From assembly GCA_001824635.1 (NCBI GenBank), contig MHYB01000075.1, forward strand, positions 1-17,472: a stretch of 17,472 bases of DNA, given 5' to 3'. The notes beneath the pieces are model-generated. The model saw nothing but the letters and a program-made list of their open reading frames with translations, was not told the DNA's origin and did no database searches. This document shows, one piece after another, positions 1 through 7,184 of this stretch. The position numbers and the translations under genes were made by a program. The first letter of the stretch is position 1, and the number at the start of each line of letters is the position of its first letter. The DNA comes from Planctomycetes bacterium GWF2_50_10. Lineage in GTDB: Bacteria > Planctomycetota > Phycisphaerae > Sedimentisphaerales > GWF2-50-10.

Positions 1-2280
1 ATAAAACTACTTTGCGATATAGGCGAACTGAGCTGGGTTTTCACAGACAGCAGTTCTATTGAATCATTCCTGCAGAAAGTCGTGCAGATGGTGGCCAAGC
101 ACATGGACGCGGATGTGTGCTCGATCTATTTATATGACGATGATGACGAACAGCTTGTGCTGGCGGCGACACAGGGGCTAAGCCCATCAAGCATTGGCAA
201 GGTGAAGCTCCATCTTAGCGAAGGGCTTACCGGCCAGGCGCTGCGCGAGGCACGCGCTATAAGCGAAAAGTGCGGCAAGGATAACCCGAATTTCAAATTT
301 TTTGCCGGTATTCATGAAGAACATTTTGACGCATTTTTGGCGGTGCCGATAATGAGGGGCATGTCAAAGGTAGGCGTGCTTGTAGTGCAGCGGGGGCAGA
401 AACGATTTTTCACAGAAGCCGAATCCATGGCGCTGCGGGCACTGGCATCACAGCTTGCCAACATGATCGAAAACGCAAAACTGCTTTTGAGTATTCACAA
501 CGAATCCAAAAAAGACAAGGCTCACGCAGCTGGACCATTTGACTTGAGTTTTGTAAAAGGCAAAGTTGCCGCTGAAGGACTTGCGTTTGCGCCGGCGACA
601 GTGGTGGATAAAAACAAATTGCTGGGCATGCTTTTACAGAAGCATTTTGAGCGGCATTACAGCACAAACGAACTCAATGCGGCGATCATAGAAACCGAGC
701 ACCAGCTTGAGGATTTGCAGAAACAGGTTGAGGATAAGCTATCAGATGTAGCGTCGCTGATATTCACGGCGCACCTGCTTATACTTAAAGATAAATCATT
801 TGTAGGCACCATGCGGAACCTGACAGAAGAGGGTTTAAACGCTGCGCAGGCTGTGCTGAATGTATCGCAGCAGTATACGCAGATATTCAGCCAGAGCAGC
901 AATCCGCTGCTGCAGGAAAAGGTGCAGGATATCCAGGACTTGACGCTGCGTATTATGCGGAATTTGCTCAAAGACAAGGATATGGGGCAGGTTTCAACAT
1001 ACGTCGGCAGGATAATAATCGCGCGGGAGCTTTTTCCAAGCGACCTGCTGAAGATGTCGTCCGAAGGGGCAGCGGGGATAGTGCTTGTGGGCGGAGGGGT
1101 GACATCGCATTTATCAATACTGGCCAGGTCGCTTGCGATACCGATGGTGATCGCGGACAGGCCCGAACTGCTTAGCGTGGAGGATTCGACGCCGGTGCTT
1201 GTTGACGCGGAGGCGGGCAGTATTTATGTGAACCCGGCAGAACAAATACTGGCGAACTTTAGATTGCGCGAGCAGGCCAGGGTTTCGATACAGAAGCAAA
1301 AGCACGATGCAAAAGCGCAGACATTTACAAAAGACGGCGAGCGCATATATCTGTTTGCAAATATAAACCTGCTGGCGGATGTGAAACTGGCAAAACAGCT
1401 GCCCTGCGACGGGATCGGGCTTTATCGCACGGAATTTCCGTTCATGATACGCTCGGATTTTCCGTCGGAGCAGGAGCAATACGCAGTTTATCGAAAGCTT
1501 GTTGAACAGATGCAGCATAAGCCCATAACATTTCGCACGCTGGATATGGGCGGCGACAAGGTGCTGTCTTATTACGAGGCTTCGCGAGAGGAAAATCCGT
1601 TCCTTGGAATGCGGGCTATACGTTTTTCGCTTGGGAATACAGTAATTTTCACACAGCAGATACGGGCAATGCTACGGGCTGGAGTTGGAGCGGATTTGCG
1701 AATAATGTTCCCGATGATATCATCGCTGGATGAATTCGAGCAGGCACGGCGGCTTGTTTTTGATTGTATCGGGGCGCTGCAATATGAGCAGGTGCCGCAT
1801 AACAATGAGCCGAAGATCGGCATGATGGTGGAGATACCTTCGGTTATAGATCTTATGGAGGATTTCGCGCAGACGGCGGATTTCTTTAGTATCGGAACAA
1901 ACGATCTCGTTCAGTATATGCTGGCGGTAGATCGGACAAATGCGACTGTGGCGAATTTCTACCAGCCTTGTCACCCGGCGGTGCTGCGAGCGATAAATAA
2001 AGTGGTCGATGTTGCCAATAATTATAAAAAAACCGTTTGCCTGTGCGGCGACATGGCCCACCACGAAAAATACATACCGCTGCTTATAGGACTTGGGCTT
2101 AGGCAGCTTAGTGTAGAACCTCTTTATCTGCTTAAAATGCAGAATACCATTTCACAGATCACCGTTGCCGGGGCGGTTGAAATGGCGATGGAAATGCTTG
2201 GCGATCCGAGAGTGGGTAATATCGCGAGGCTGCTGAATGGGAACGGGGAAGAGAGCGGGCAGGGGACGGAGTGGAAGTGA
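1..2280 (+). CDS. ptsP: PTS enzyme I, GAF-containing (EI-Ntr type), 5' partial
   Basis: Phosphoenolpyruvate-protein phosphotransferase, which takes phosphate from PEP onto a histidine and passes it to an HPr/NPr-like carrier in the cytoplasm. The frame is open from base 1 to the stop at 2278-2280. The first Met (82) lies inside the GAF domain, because upstream in-frame codons (IKLLCDIGEL, then SFLQKVVQ) match the family N-terminus. The true start is therefore probably only a few residues left of the window. Domain order is GAF (about nt 30-480), PEP-utiliser N-terminal helical domain (about 550-1000), swivelling phosphohistidine domain with GGGVTSHLSILAR (catalytic His codon 1108-1110), and PEP-binding TIM barrel with GLYRTEF, VEIPS and SIGTNDLVQY. 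The catalytic Cys in LCGDMA is codon 2044-2046. All key residues are present. The GAF domain separates it from sugar-PTS PtsI. No other PTS gene is visible, so the role is more likely regulatory than sugar uptake (inference). Confidence 0.95.
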   Translation: MKLLCDIGELSWVFTDSSSIESFLQKVVQMVAKHMDADVCSIYLYDDDDEQLVLAATQGLSPSSIGKVKLHLSEGLTGQALREARAISEKCGKDNPNFKFFAGIHEEHFDAFLAVPIMRGMSKVGVLVVQRGQKRFFTEAESMALRALASQLANMIENAKLLLSIHNESKKDKAHAAGPFDLSFVKGKVAAEGLAFAPATVVDKNKLLGMLLQKHFERHYSTNELNAAIIETEHQLEDLQKQVEDKLSDVASLIFTAHLLILKDKSFVGTMRNLTEEGLNAAQAVLNVSQQYTQIFSQSSNPLLQEKVQDIQDLTLRIMRNLLKDKDMGQVSTYVGRIIIARELFPSDLLKMSSEGAAGIVLVGGGVTSHLSILARSLAIPMVIADRPELLSVEDSTPVLVDAEAGSIYVNPAEQILANFRLREQARVSIQKQKHDAKAQTFTKDGERIYLFANINLLADVKLAKQLPCDGIGLYRTEFPFMIRSDFPSEQEQYAVYRKLVEQMQHKPITFRTLDMGGDKVLSYYEASREENPFLGMRAIRFSLGNTVIFTQQIRAMLRAGVGADLRIMFPMISSLDEFEQARRLVFDCIGALQYEQVPHNNEPKIGMMVEIPSVIDLMEDFAQTADFFSIGTNDLVQYMLAVDRTNATVANFYQPCHPAVLRAINKVVDVANNYKKTVCLCGDMAHHEKYIPLLIGLGLRQLSVEPLYLLKMQNTISQITVAGAVEMAMEMLGDPRVGNIARLLNGNGEESGQGTEWK

Positions 2281-2287
2281 TTCTTCG

Positions 2288-2318
2288 GAAAGCACTAAGC
2301 TCGAAGCACGAAGCAAAT
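2288..2318 (+). repeat. 31-nt dispersed repeat, copy 1
   Basis: The stretch begins GAAAGCACTAAGCTCGAAGC and recurs at 10949-10979 with a single mismatch (G/A at its 26th base). Both copies lie shortly downstream of a + strand gene and are followed by A-rich sequence. Internal near-repetition (AAGC.C.AA units) is visible. From memory, AAGCACGAAGCACGAA-type intergenic repeats are common in planctomycete genomes. No function is known. Confidence 0.75.
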
Positions 2319-2353
2319 GACAAATTGCAAATTCAAAATCGTAAGAAAAAAAA

Positions 2354-2385
2354 TAATCACTGATTACACGGGTTACACTGATTTG
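2354..2385. repeat. Short imperfect tandem repeat (CACTGATT/TTACAC)
   Basis: CACTGATT occurs at 2358-2365 and again at 2376-2383, with TTACAC at 2364-2369 and 2373-2378 between and across them. This gives an 18-nt period. It sits in the 306-base gap between ptsP and the split-barrel gene, in a run of different repeat types. No gene-like signal is visible here. Confidence 0.5.
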
Positions 2386-2390
2386 AAAAC

Positions 2391-2436
2391 TGGATCCCCG
2401 CCTTCGCGGGGATGGCAAGTCACTTCTTACGCACTG
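2391..2436. repeat. Palindromic intergenic repeat with GATGGCAAGTCA tail, copy 1
   Basis: A perfect 8-bp stem (ATCCCCGC at 2394-2401, GCGGGGAT at 2406-2413) closes a CTTC tetraloop. The element continues as GATGGCAAGTCA, then GCACTG (2411-2436). The tail recurs at 3075-3101 on the far side of the next gene. There is no T-run after the hairpin, so it does not look like a Rho-independent terminator for ptsP. It resembles the widespread class of intergenic palindromes of the form TGGATTCCCGC..GCGGGAATGACA (recalled, not searched). Confidence 0.7.
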
Positions 2437-2478
2437 TGAAAAATTTCATGCAATTTCCTCTTGCGCTATGGGCTACTC

Positions 2479-2504
2479 CCTTGCGCCCCAGCCGGGGCTA
2501 AAGG
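2479..2504. repeat. Imperfect palindrome GCCCC-AGCC-GGGGC
   Basis: The stem is CCTT(2479-2482), a 2x2 internal loop, then GCCCC (2485-2489), loop AGCC, GGGGC (2494-2498) and AAGG (2501-2504). It lies in the apparent N-terminal extension of the split-barrel reading frame and is further reason to reject that extension as coding. On the minus strand it reads AGCCCCGGCTGGGGC, a form I recall from dispersed planctomycete repeats. Confidence 0.5.
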
Positions 2505-2586
2505 CAAAAGGAGTTGGGTTGAGCAGGAAAAATTATTTAAAATCTGTTGGCGGAGTTGGTATGCTGTAGGTAGTTTTGGGGGGTAT

Positions 2587-2988
2587 ATGATGGATAAGGC
2601 GGCGATTGGGGCGGCGGTGGCGTTATCAAAGCATGCGGGGTATGTATTTATCGCGACTGTGGGGCCGGAGAGAGTGCCGCATTTGGCGGCTGCGGGGCCA
2701 CTACTCCTTGAGGATAATCAAGTGGCGATAACCGCGTGGTATTGCCCGGTGACGCTGGCTAATATACAGCAGTTTCCAGAGGTTTCGATAGTGGTGTGGC
2801 AAAAGGAAACGGACAGTGGGTATCAACTCATCGGCAAGCTGGAAAAGGTGCGGGATGTGGCACAGATAGATGGTTACGCTCCGAAGGAGGATGTTTCGCT
2901 TTATCCACAGGTCGAAAGGCAGCTTGTTATCAAAATAGATTCCGTGCTGTTTTTCTCGCAGGCATTGCATGCAGACACGGCGGAATAA
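2587..2988 (+). CDS. Pyridoxamine 5'-phosphate oxidase-family FMN-binding split-barrel protein
   Basis: A 133-aa single-domain cytosolic protein of the PNPOx-like split beta-barrel superfamily. Members usually bind FMN or a related flavin as dimers, and specificity cannot be read from sequence. The visible pattern is an N-terminal helix (residues 3-17), then strands GYVFIATVG, VPHLAAAGPLLL, NQVAITAWYC, the helix TLANIQQFP, and strands VSIVVWQ and GYQLIGKLEKV. This order is typical of the family. The frame stays open to a TTG at 2461, but that extension crosses a palindromic repeat. I chose ATG 2587, which has GGGGGG about 4 nt upstream; ATG 2590 is the next codon. A weak promoter, TTGGGT (2514-2519), 18 bp, TAAAAT (2538-2543), lies upstream. 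The gene stands alone between repeat clusters. The exact substrate is unknown. Confidence 0.82.
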   Translation: MMDKAAIGAAVALSKHAGYVFIATVGPERVPHLAAAGPLLLEDNQVAITAWYCPVTLANIQQFPEVSIVVWQKETDSGYQLIGKLEKVRDVAQIDGYAPKEDVSLYPQVERQLVIKIDSVLFFSQALHADTAE

Positions 2989-3049
2989 ACAGTCGTAAGA
3001 ATCAAATTACAAACAAATTCAAAAGCAGAAAATTTAAAAAATAAAAACG

Positions 3050-3101
3050 GAATCTGATTTCAGAATCTGCGCATGATGGCAAGTCAGTTTTTTTAGCACT
3101 G
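3050..3101. repeat. Palindromic repeat with GATGGCAAGTCA tail, copy 2
   Basis: An imperfect inverted repeat (GAATCTGA at 3050-3057 against TCAGAATC at 3060-3067, one mismatch) is followed at 3075-3101 by GATGGCAAGTCA, a T-rich stretch and GCACTG. The same tail is found at 2411-2436. The two copies are in direct orientation and bracket the split-barrel gene. The A-rich sequence before it (2990-3045) has no gene. Confidence 0.6.
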
Positions 3102-3110
3102 CTTCTTAAT

Positions 3111-3134
3111 GGTGGGCAAGAGTACTTGCCCACC
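3111..3134. repeat. Perfect 10-bp hairpin
   Basis: GGTGGGCAAG (3111-3120), the loop AGTA, then CTTGCCCACC (3125-3134) form a perfect 10-bp stem. It lies between two convergent genes (split-barrel on +, coiled-coil on -). No T-run follows on either strand, so classical intrinsic termination is unlikely. The form GGTGGGCAAG..CTTGCCCACC is one I recall as a dispersed intergenic palindrome in several phyla. Confidence 0.7.
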
Positions 3135-3162
3135 CTACGGGTTTGGGCTAATTGTGCCACGA

Positions 3163-3660
3163 TCAGGAATTTGGGTCGGCGTCTGGGGTGTTGGGTTCGC
3201 CGAGGCGGTTTGAGAGGCGGCGGAGGACACGGGACTGATTAGTGAGGGTCTGTTCGGCTTTTTTTAATCTGCCGCTAACGTTGCCGAGGTCTCGCTCGAT
3301 CTTTTCGAGTTTGCGCAATATGGTCTGGGTGTCTGATTCATTGGCTTTTACCCTGTCGAAAACGGACTGGAGGTCCTGGTCGATGCTGGTGATATCGCTT
3401 TGGATAGTGCTGAAGCGGTTTGAGTTTGCTCGTTCATAATCTTCGAGCAGACGGCGGAAATAATTCTGGTCGGTAAGGCTGTAGCTGTCATACGGATAAT
3501 AGGGGTAGGCTGGGGGCACGATGATGACGCGACCGTCGCCTCTTTTTTGCGGCGACTGTTTTGCGGCCTGATCCTCAGCACCGCCGAGGGGAAGACAAAT
3601 AAATACGCCGATCGTCAGCACGATTACAGATATCACAAGAACTTTTGATTTGCTGTGCAT
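3163..3660 (-). CDS. Exported coiled-coil protein of unknown function
   Basis: 165 aa, not recognised as a named family. The start is ATG at 3660, with GGAGG 5 nt upstream (CCTCC at 3666-3670 on +). The frame extends 16 codons further upstream but has no better site. Residues 7-25 form a hydrophobic signal segment, with probable cleavage near GGA at 26-28. No lipobox Cys is placed correctly. A Pro/Tyr-rich patch, PPAYPYYPYDSY, follows (49-60). Residues about 63-155 are charged and heptad-like with few helix breakers, so they should form a long coiled coil. The tail is Pro/Asp/Asn-rich. It is probably periplasmic or envelope-associated (inference). It is divergent from addB across 113 bp. A TATAAT on the minus strand (3685-3680) would give a very short leader. 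There is no evidence of a link to DNA repair. Confidence 0.7.
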   Translation of the reverse strand: MHSKSKVLVISVIVLTIGVFICLPLGGAEDQAAKQSPQKRGDGRVIIVPPAYPYYPYDSYSLTDQNYFRRLLEDYERANSNRFSTIQSDITSIDQDLQSVFDRVKANESDTQTILRKLEKIERDLGNVSGRLKKAEQTLTNQSRVLRRLSNRLGEPNTPDADPNS

Positions 3661-3707
3661 ATATACCTCCAATAAGGGTATTATAAAGCGAGGGCTGGGA
3701 TTGTACA

Positions 3708-3735
3708 TTGAAAAAAGGCGGAGGCAGGGTAAAAT
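3708..3735 (+). promoter_or_regulatory. Candidate sigma-70-type promoter for addBA
   Basis: TTGAAA (3708-3713) and TAAAAT (3730-3735) are spaced 16 bp apart, each five of six to consensus. The predicted start is near 3742, leaving a leader of about 32 nt with GAGG (3766-3769) before the addB ATG. Promoter consensus in planctomycetes is not certain, so this is a pattern match only. Confidence 0.5.
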
Positions 3736-3773
3736 GTCTGTGTGTCAGAGGGCTGTCAGGATTTTGAGGTTTT

Positions 3774-6700
3774 ATGGCTGTTGGTTTTATACTTGGTAGA
3801 AGCGGCACGGGCAAAACAAGCTTTTGCATCGAGGCTATTTCCACGGGGCTGCTTGACCGGGGTGAAAAACGGCCGCTGGTTTTTTTGGTGCCCGAACAGG
3901 CTACTTACCAGGCTGAAAAAGCCATTTTGACATCGGGGAAAATTGAAGCGTTTACGAATTTGAGCGTGCTTTCGTTTTCGCGGCTGCAATTCCTTCTGCT
4001 TGGGCGAAATTCGGCCAAGACGGAACTTTCAAACCTTGGGCGAGAACTGGTGCTTAGCCGAATTCTTCGGGCTAGCGCAAAGGAGTTAAAGGTATTCGGT
4101 TCGTGCGCGGCTTATCCGGGAATGGCTAGTCGCATTGCGCAGACGATCATCGAACTACATCAGTGCGGGCATACGCCAGAGGATATGGAAAAGCTTTACG
4201 GGGAAGTTGACGGGGCTGCGCCTGGTTCGCTGACGGCGTGCAAATTTCATGACGTATCATATATATACAGGCGATACACAGAAGCAATCGCGGGTAAATT
4301 TATAAATCCCGATATACAGCTTACGCTTGCGTGCGAGGCGGTGAAGGGATCGCATCTGCTTTGCGGGGCGGCTGTGTGGGTGGACGGTTTTTCGGGCTTT
4401 ACACCGCAGGAGCTGGCGCTGCTTGGTGAAATATTCAAGGCGGCGGATACATGCAGGGTCGCACTTTGCCTGGATCCATCGACGACAGACCTGGGGGTGA
4501 CCGACGCGGCACAGCTGGACGAGACGGACCTGTTTAGCCCTACGCAGCGGACGTACGCGGCGCTGAATAAAATTGTTAAATCAAATGGTATCGGGCTGCT
4601 CGAGCCTGTAATTCTTAATAAGCAGAGGCGATTTGCGCGGGCGGCGGAGCTTGGGCATGTTGAGAAAAATATTTTCGCCGCACAGCCGGATCGAATTGAA
4701 AATAAAGGCGCGATCACCATCGCGGCGGCGGCCAATATGCGAAGCGAGGCGATCTGGGCGGCAAAGCAGATACGCTCGCTGGTGCGGCAAAACGGGTGGC
4801 GATGGCGGGATGTTGCAATCGTGGCAAGCGATCTGAATTCGTATCGGCATTATATCGGGCCTGCGCTTGACGATTGCTTGATACCCCATTTTATTGATAT
4901 TTCAAGGCCGCTGGGCAGACATCCCGTGGCAGAACTGCTGATAAGCGCTTTGGGCGTTATCGCGGGCGGATATAAAAGCTGTGATGTGCTTGCGTTTTTA
5001 AAAACCGATCTGACGCCGTGCGGTCGCGGGGAGATAGACTTTTTTGAAAATTATGTGCTGGCGCTGGGGATCGAGGGGGCCGATTACAAATCCGCAAAGT
5101 GGAATGGCGCGGAAATCGGCAAGACAAAAGTCGATGTTGAAAAAATTGAGCGGGTGCGAAACGCGGCTCTTGGGCCGGTAATCTCGCTAGAGGAGAAACT
5201 GGCGGCGGCGACAAATCTCAGTGCGGCGGCTTTCGGGACGATCCTGTTTGAATTTCTGGGAGAATTGAAGGCTGATGCGCGGGTATCCGAGTGGATCGCA
5301 CAGGCTCAGCATAGCGGCGATCACGCCAGGGCTGATGAACACGCACAGTTTATCGGGCAGTTCAAAAATATTTTTACCGAGATGATCGAGGTCTTTGAGG
5401 AAGATACTTTTACGGCGGCCCAGTTGAGTGCACTGCTTGGGCGGGCGTTTGAGCAGCTTTCATTGCGGCTGATACCGCCAAGTCTTGACCAGGTGCTTGT
5501 AGGCTCAATTGAGCGAAGCAGGCATCCCGATCTCAAGGCTGTGTTTCTGCTTGGAGCGACGCAGAAGGCGTTTCCGGCGGGACTTAGCCACGATACGATC
5601 CTTACCGACAGTGACCGGCAGGCGGCTTTTGATGCTGGGCATCAGCTTGGTGATTCAATCACGGCACAGTTGTGTCAGCGGCAGTACCTGGCGTATATCG
5701 CTTTTACACGGCCCAGAGCGAGGCTCTTCATCAGCTATCCGCTCAATGACGAGAAGGGGTCGTCGATCACGCATTCGCCGTTCATATCCGATTTGCAGGA
5801 ACTGTTTACGAATTTAAAGCCGTACCTGTGCGGGGCGGGTGATGAGGGGCTTGAGCCGGCGGGAGTATCGCAGCTTAAAGACACGTTGTGCATGCAGCTT
5901 GGCAGGGATTGCGATAACTATCCGGCAGCAGCGGATCGAGGGGTGCTGGCGGCGGCGAAAAACGCGATGCATGGAGAAGCAGCGCTGGCGGGGGCGGCCC
6001 AAATGGTTTCAAAGGTGCTTGCATACGAGAATGAGGCGAGGCTCGATGAGGGTTGCGCAGCGGAATTATACCGGGACATGAGGCGCATATCGCATACGCG
6101 CACGAGTACATTTGCTTCGTGTCCGTATAAACATTTTGCGAAGTACGGGCTTTCGCTTAGGTCGCGGGAAGTTTCCAGGTTTGAAGCTATGGACCTGGGG
6201 GATTTTTATCACCAGGTGCTTGATCGCTTATTCAAACAGACGCGTGCGGATTTTTCGACGCTTGATCGGGACTGCCTCAAGGGACAGCTTAATGCGGCAG
6301 TAGAATATGTGATGAGCAGCCAGGCGCGGTTTTCTAATTTCGCGGCTCGCAATGTGCTTAACCAGGCGATATTCCGTTATGGGATTGATCTGCTGGAAGA
6401 CCTGCTGGGGGAATTGCAGAAGTTATCGCTTGCGGGGAAGTTTAGGCAGGCGGGATCGGAAGTTTCGTTCGGCATAGGTAAAAATCCTGAACTGCCCGCG
6501 ATCGGAATAAAGCTCGATAGCGGCGAGGTGGTTTATTTTACGGGCAAGATCGACAGGCTGGATATTAGCGATGATGAGCCGTGCGCGGCGATTGTGTATG
6601 ATTTTAAAAGCCGCGGGCAAAGTCCGGATTGGTGCAATATGTATTACGGTATTGATTTGCAGCTTGTGTCTTATGTGCTGGCGGTGAATGGGCGATGCTT

Positions 6701-7184
6701 TGGCGGGAAAGGGCCGATCAAGGCGGTTGGGACGTTTTATATTCCGATCGATCCGGCGACGCAGTCGAGCGATTATGATTCGTTTGATGAGGTTTCACGA
6801 TTCCGCCGCAAGGCTAAGGGTGTTTTTGACGGGGATTTCGCGACGGCGCTGGATAAGAATGTTTCCGGTTTTAGCCAGTTTTTTAATTTCAGCTATTCAA
6901 AGGATGGCAGCCCTTATTCTAATTTTGAGATATCTGGCGCGGTCGAGCCAGCGAGGTTTGAGGGGGTGATCGATTTCGCGGTTAAAAAGATCAAGGCCAT
7001 TACAAGCTCGATACTGCGGGGGTCTATTGATATAAGTCCTTACAGGCTGCGTGATGTTTCGCCATGCTCGCGGTGCGATTACAAATCGCTGTGCCGATTC
7101 GACTGGCATATCAACGATTATAATCACCTGGCGCCGGTGTCGAAATCGGGGTTTCTTGAAAAGATCGGGAGCGAGGCGGTATGA
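3774..7184 (+). CDS. addB: AddB subunit of ATP-dependent helicase/deoxyribonuclease
   Basis: 1136 aa, the usual length for AddB (RexB), partner of AddA in resecting double-strand DNA ends for RecA-dependent repair. A Walker A motif, GRSGTGKT, lies at residues 8-15. Degenerate UvrD-like blocks follow, such as SRHPDLKAVFLLGA (about 580) and YIAFTRPRARLFISYP (about 640-660). The C-terminal RecB-type nuclease has DRLD (D927) and YDFKS (D943, K945). Four cysteines, C783, C1098, C1101 and C1107, have the C...C-x2-C-x5-C layout of the AddB 4Fe-4S cluster that pins the nuclease domain. The start at 3774 has GAGG 4 nt upstream. The last codon overlaps addA by ATGA (7181-7184), implying translational coupling. 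Many residues are diverged from Bacillus AddB but none of the key ones seen is lost. Confidence 0.95.
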   Translation: MAVGFILGRSGTGKTSFCIEAISTGLLDRGEKRPLVFLVPEQATYQAEKAILTSGKIEAFTNLSVLSFSRLQFLLLGRNSAKTELSNLGRELVLSRILRASAKELKVFGSCAAYPGMASRIAQTIIELHQCGHTPEDMEKLYGEVDGAAPGSLTACKFHDVSYIYRRYTEAIAGKFINPDIQLTLACEAVKGSHLLCGAAVWVDGFSGFTPQELALLGEIFKAADTCRVALCLDPSTTDLGVTDAAQLDETDLFSPTQRTYAALNKIVKSNGIGLLEPVILNKQRRFARAAELGHVEKNIFAAQPDRIENKGAITIAAAANMRSEAIWAAKQIRSLVRQNGWRWRDVAIVASDLNSYRHYIGPALDDCLIPHFIDISRPLGRHPVAELLISALGVIAGGYKSCDVLAFLKTDLTPCGRGEIDFFENYVLALGIEGADYKSAKWNGAEIGKTKVDVEKIERVRNAALGPVISLEEKLAAATNLSAAAFGTILFEFLGELKADARVSEWIAQAQHSGDHARADEHAQFIGQFKNIFTEMIEVFEEDTFTAAQLSALLGRAFEQLSLRLIPPSLDQVLVGSIERSRHPDLKAVFLLGATQKAFPAGLSHDTILTDSDRQAAFDAGHQLGDSITAQLCQRQYLAYIAFTRPRARLFISYPLNDEKGSSITHSPFISDLQELFTNLKPYLCGAGDEGLEPAGVSQLKDTLCMQLGRDCDNYPAAADRGVLAAAKNAMHGEAALAGAAQMVSKVLAYENEARLDEGCAAELYRDMRRISHTRTSTFASCPYKHFAKYGLSLRSREVSRFEAMDLGDFYHQVLDRLFKQTRADFSTLDRDCLKGQLNAAVEYVMSSQARFSNFAARNVLNQAIFRYGIDLLEDLLGELQKLSLAGKFRQAGSEVSFGIGKNPELPAIGIKLDSGEVVYFTGKIDRLDISDDEPCAAIVYDFKSRGQSPDWCNMYYGIDLQLVSYVLAVNGRCFGGKGPIKAVGTFYIPIDPATQSSDYDSFDEVSRFRRKAKGVFDGDFATALDKNVSGFSQFFNFSYSKDGSPYSNFEISGAVEPARFEGVIDFAVKKIKAITSSILRGSIDISPYRLRDVSPCSRCDYKSLCRFDWHINDYNHLAPVSKSGFLEKIGSEAV

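Noticed and set aside
82..84. ATG at 82 as the ptsP start
   Set aside because: In-frame codons before it are open to base 1 and continue the GAF domain pattern, so this Met is internal.
2394..2413. Palindrome as the ptsP terminator
   Set aside because: No T-run follows on either strand and the adjoining tail recurs at 3075, so it fits a repeat better.
2461..2586. 42-codon N-terminal extension of the split-barrel protein from TTG 2461
   Set aside because: It crosses a palindromic repeat, has no family-like sequence, and a better ribosome site precedes ATG 2587.
4247..4735. 162-codon open frame on the minus strand inside addB
   Set aside because: Low-complexity Ser/Ala-rich translation, no ribosome site, wholly antisense to conserved coding sequence.
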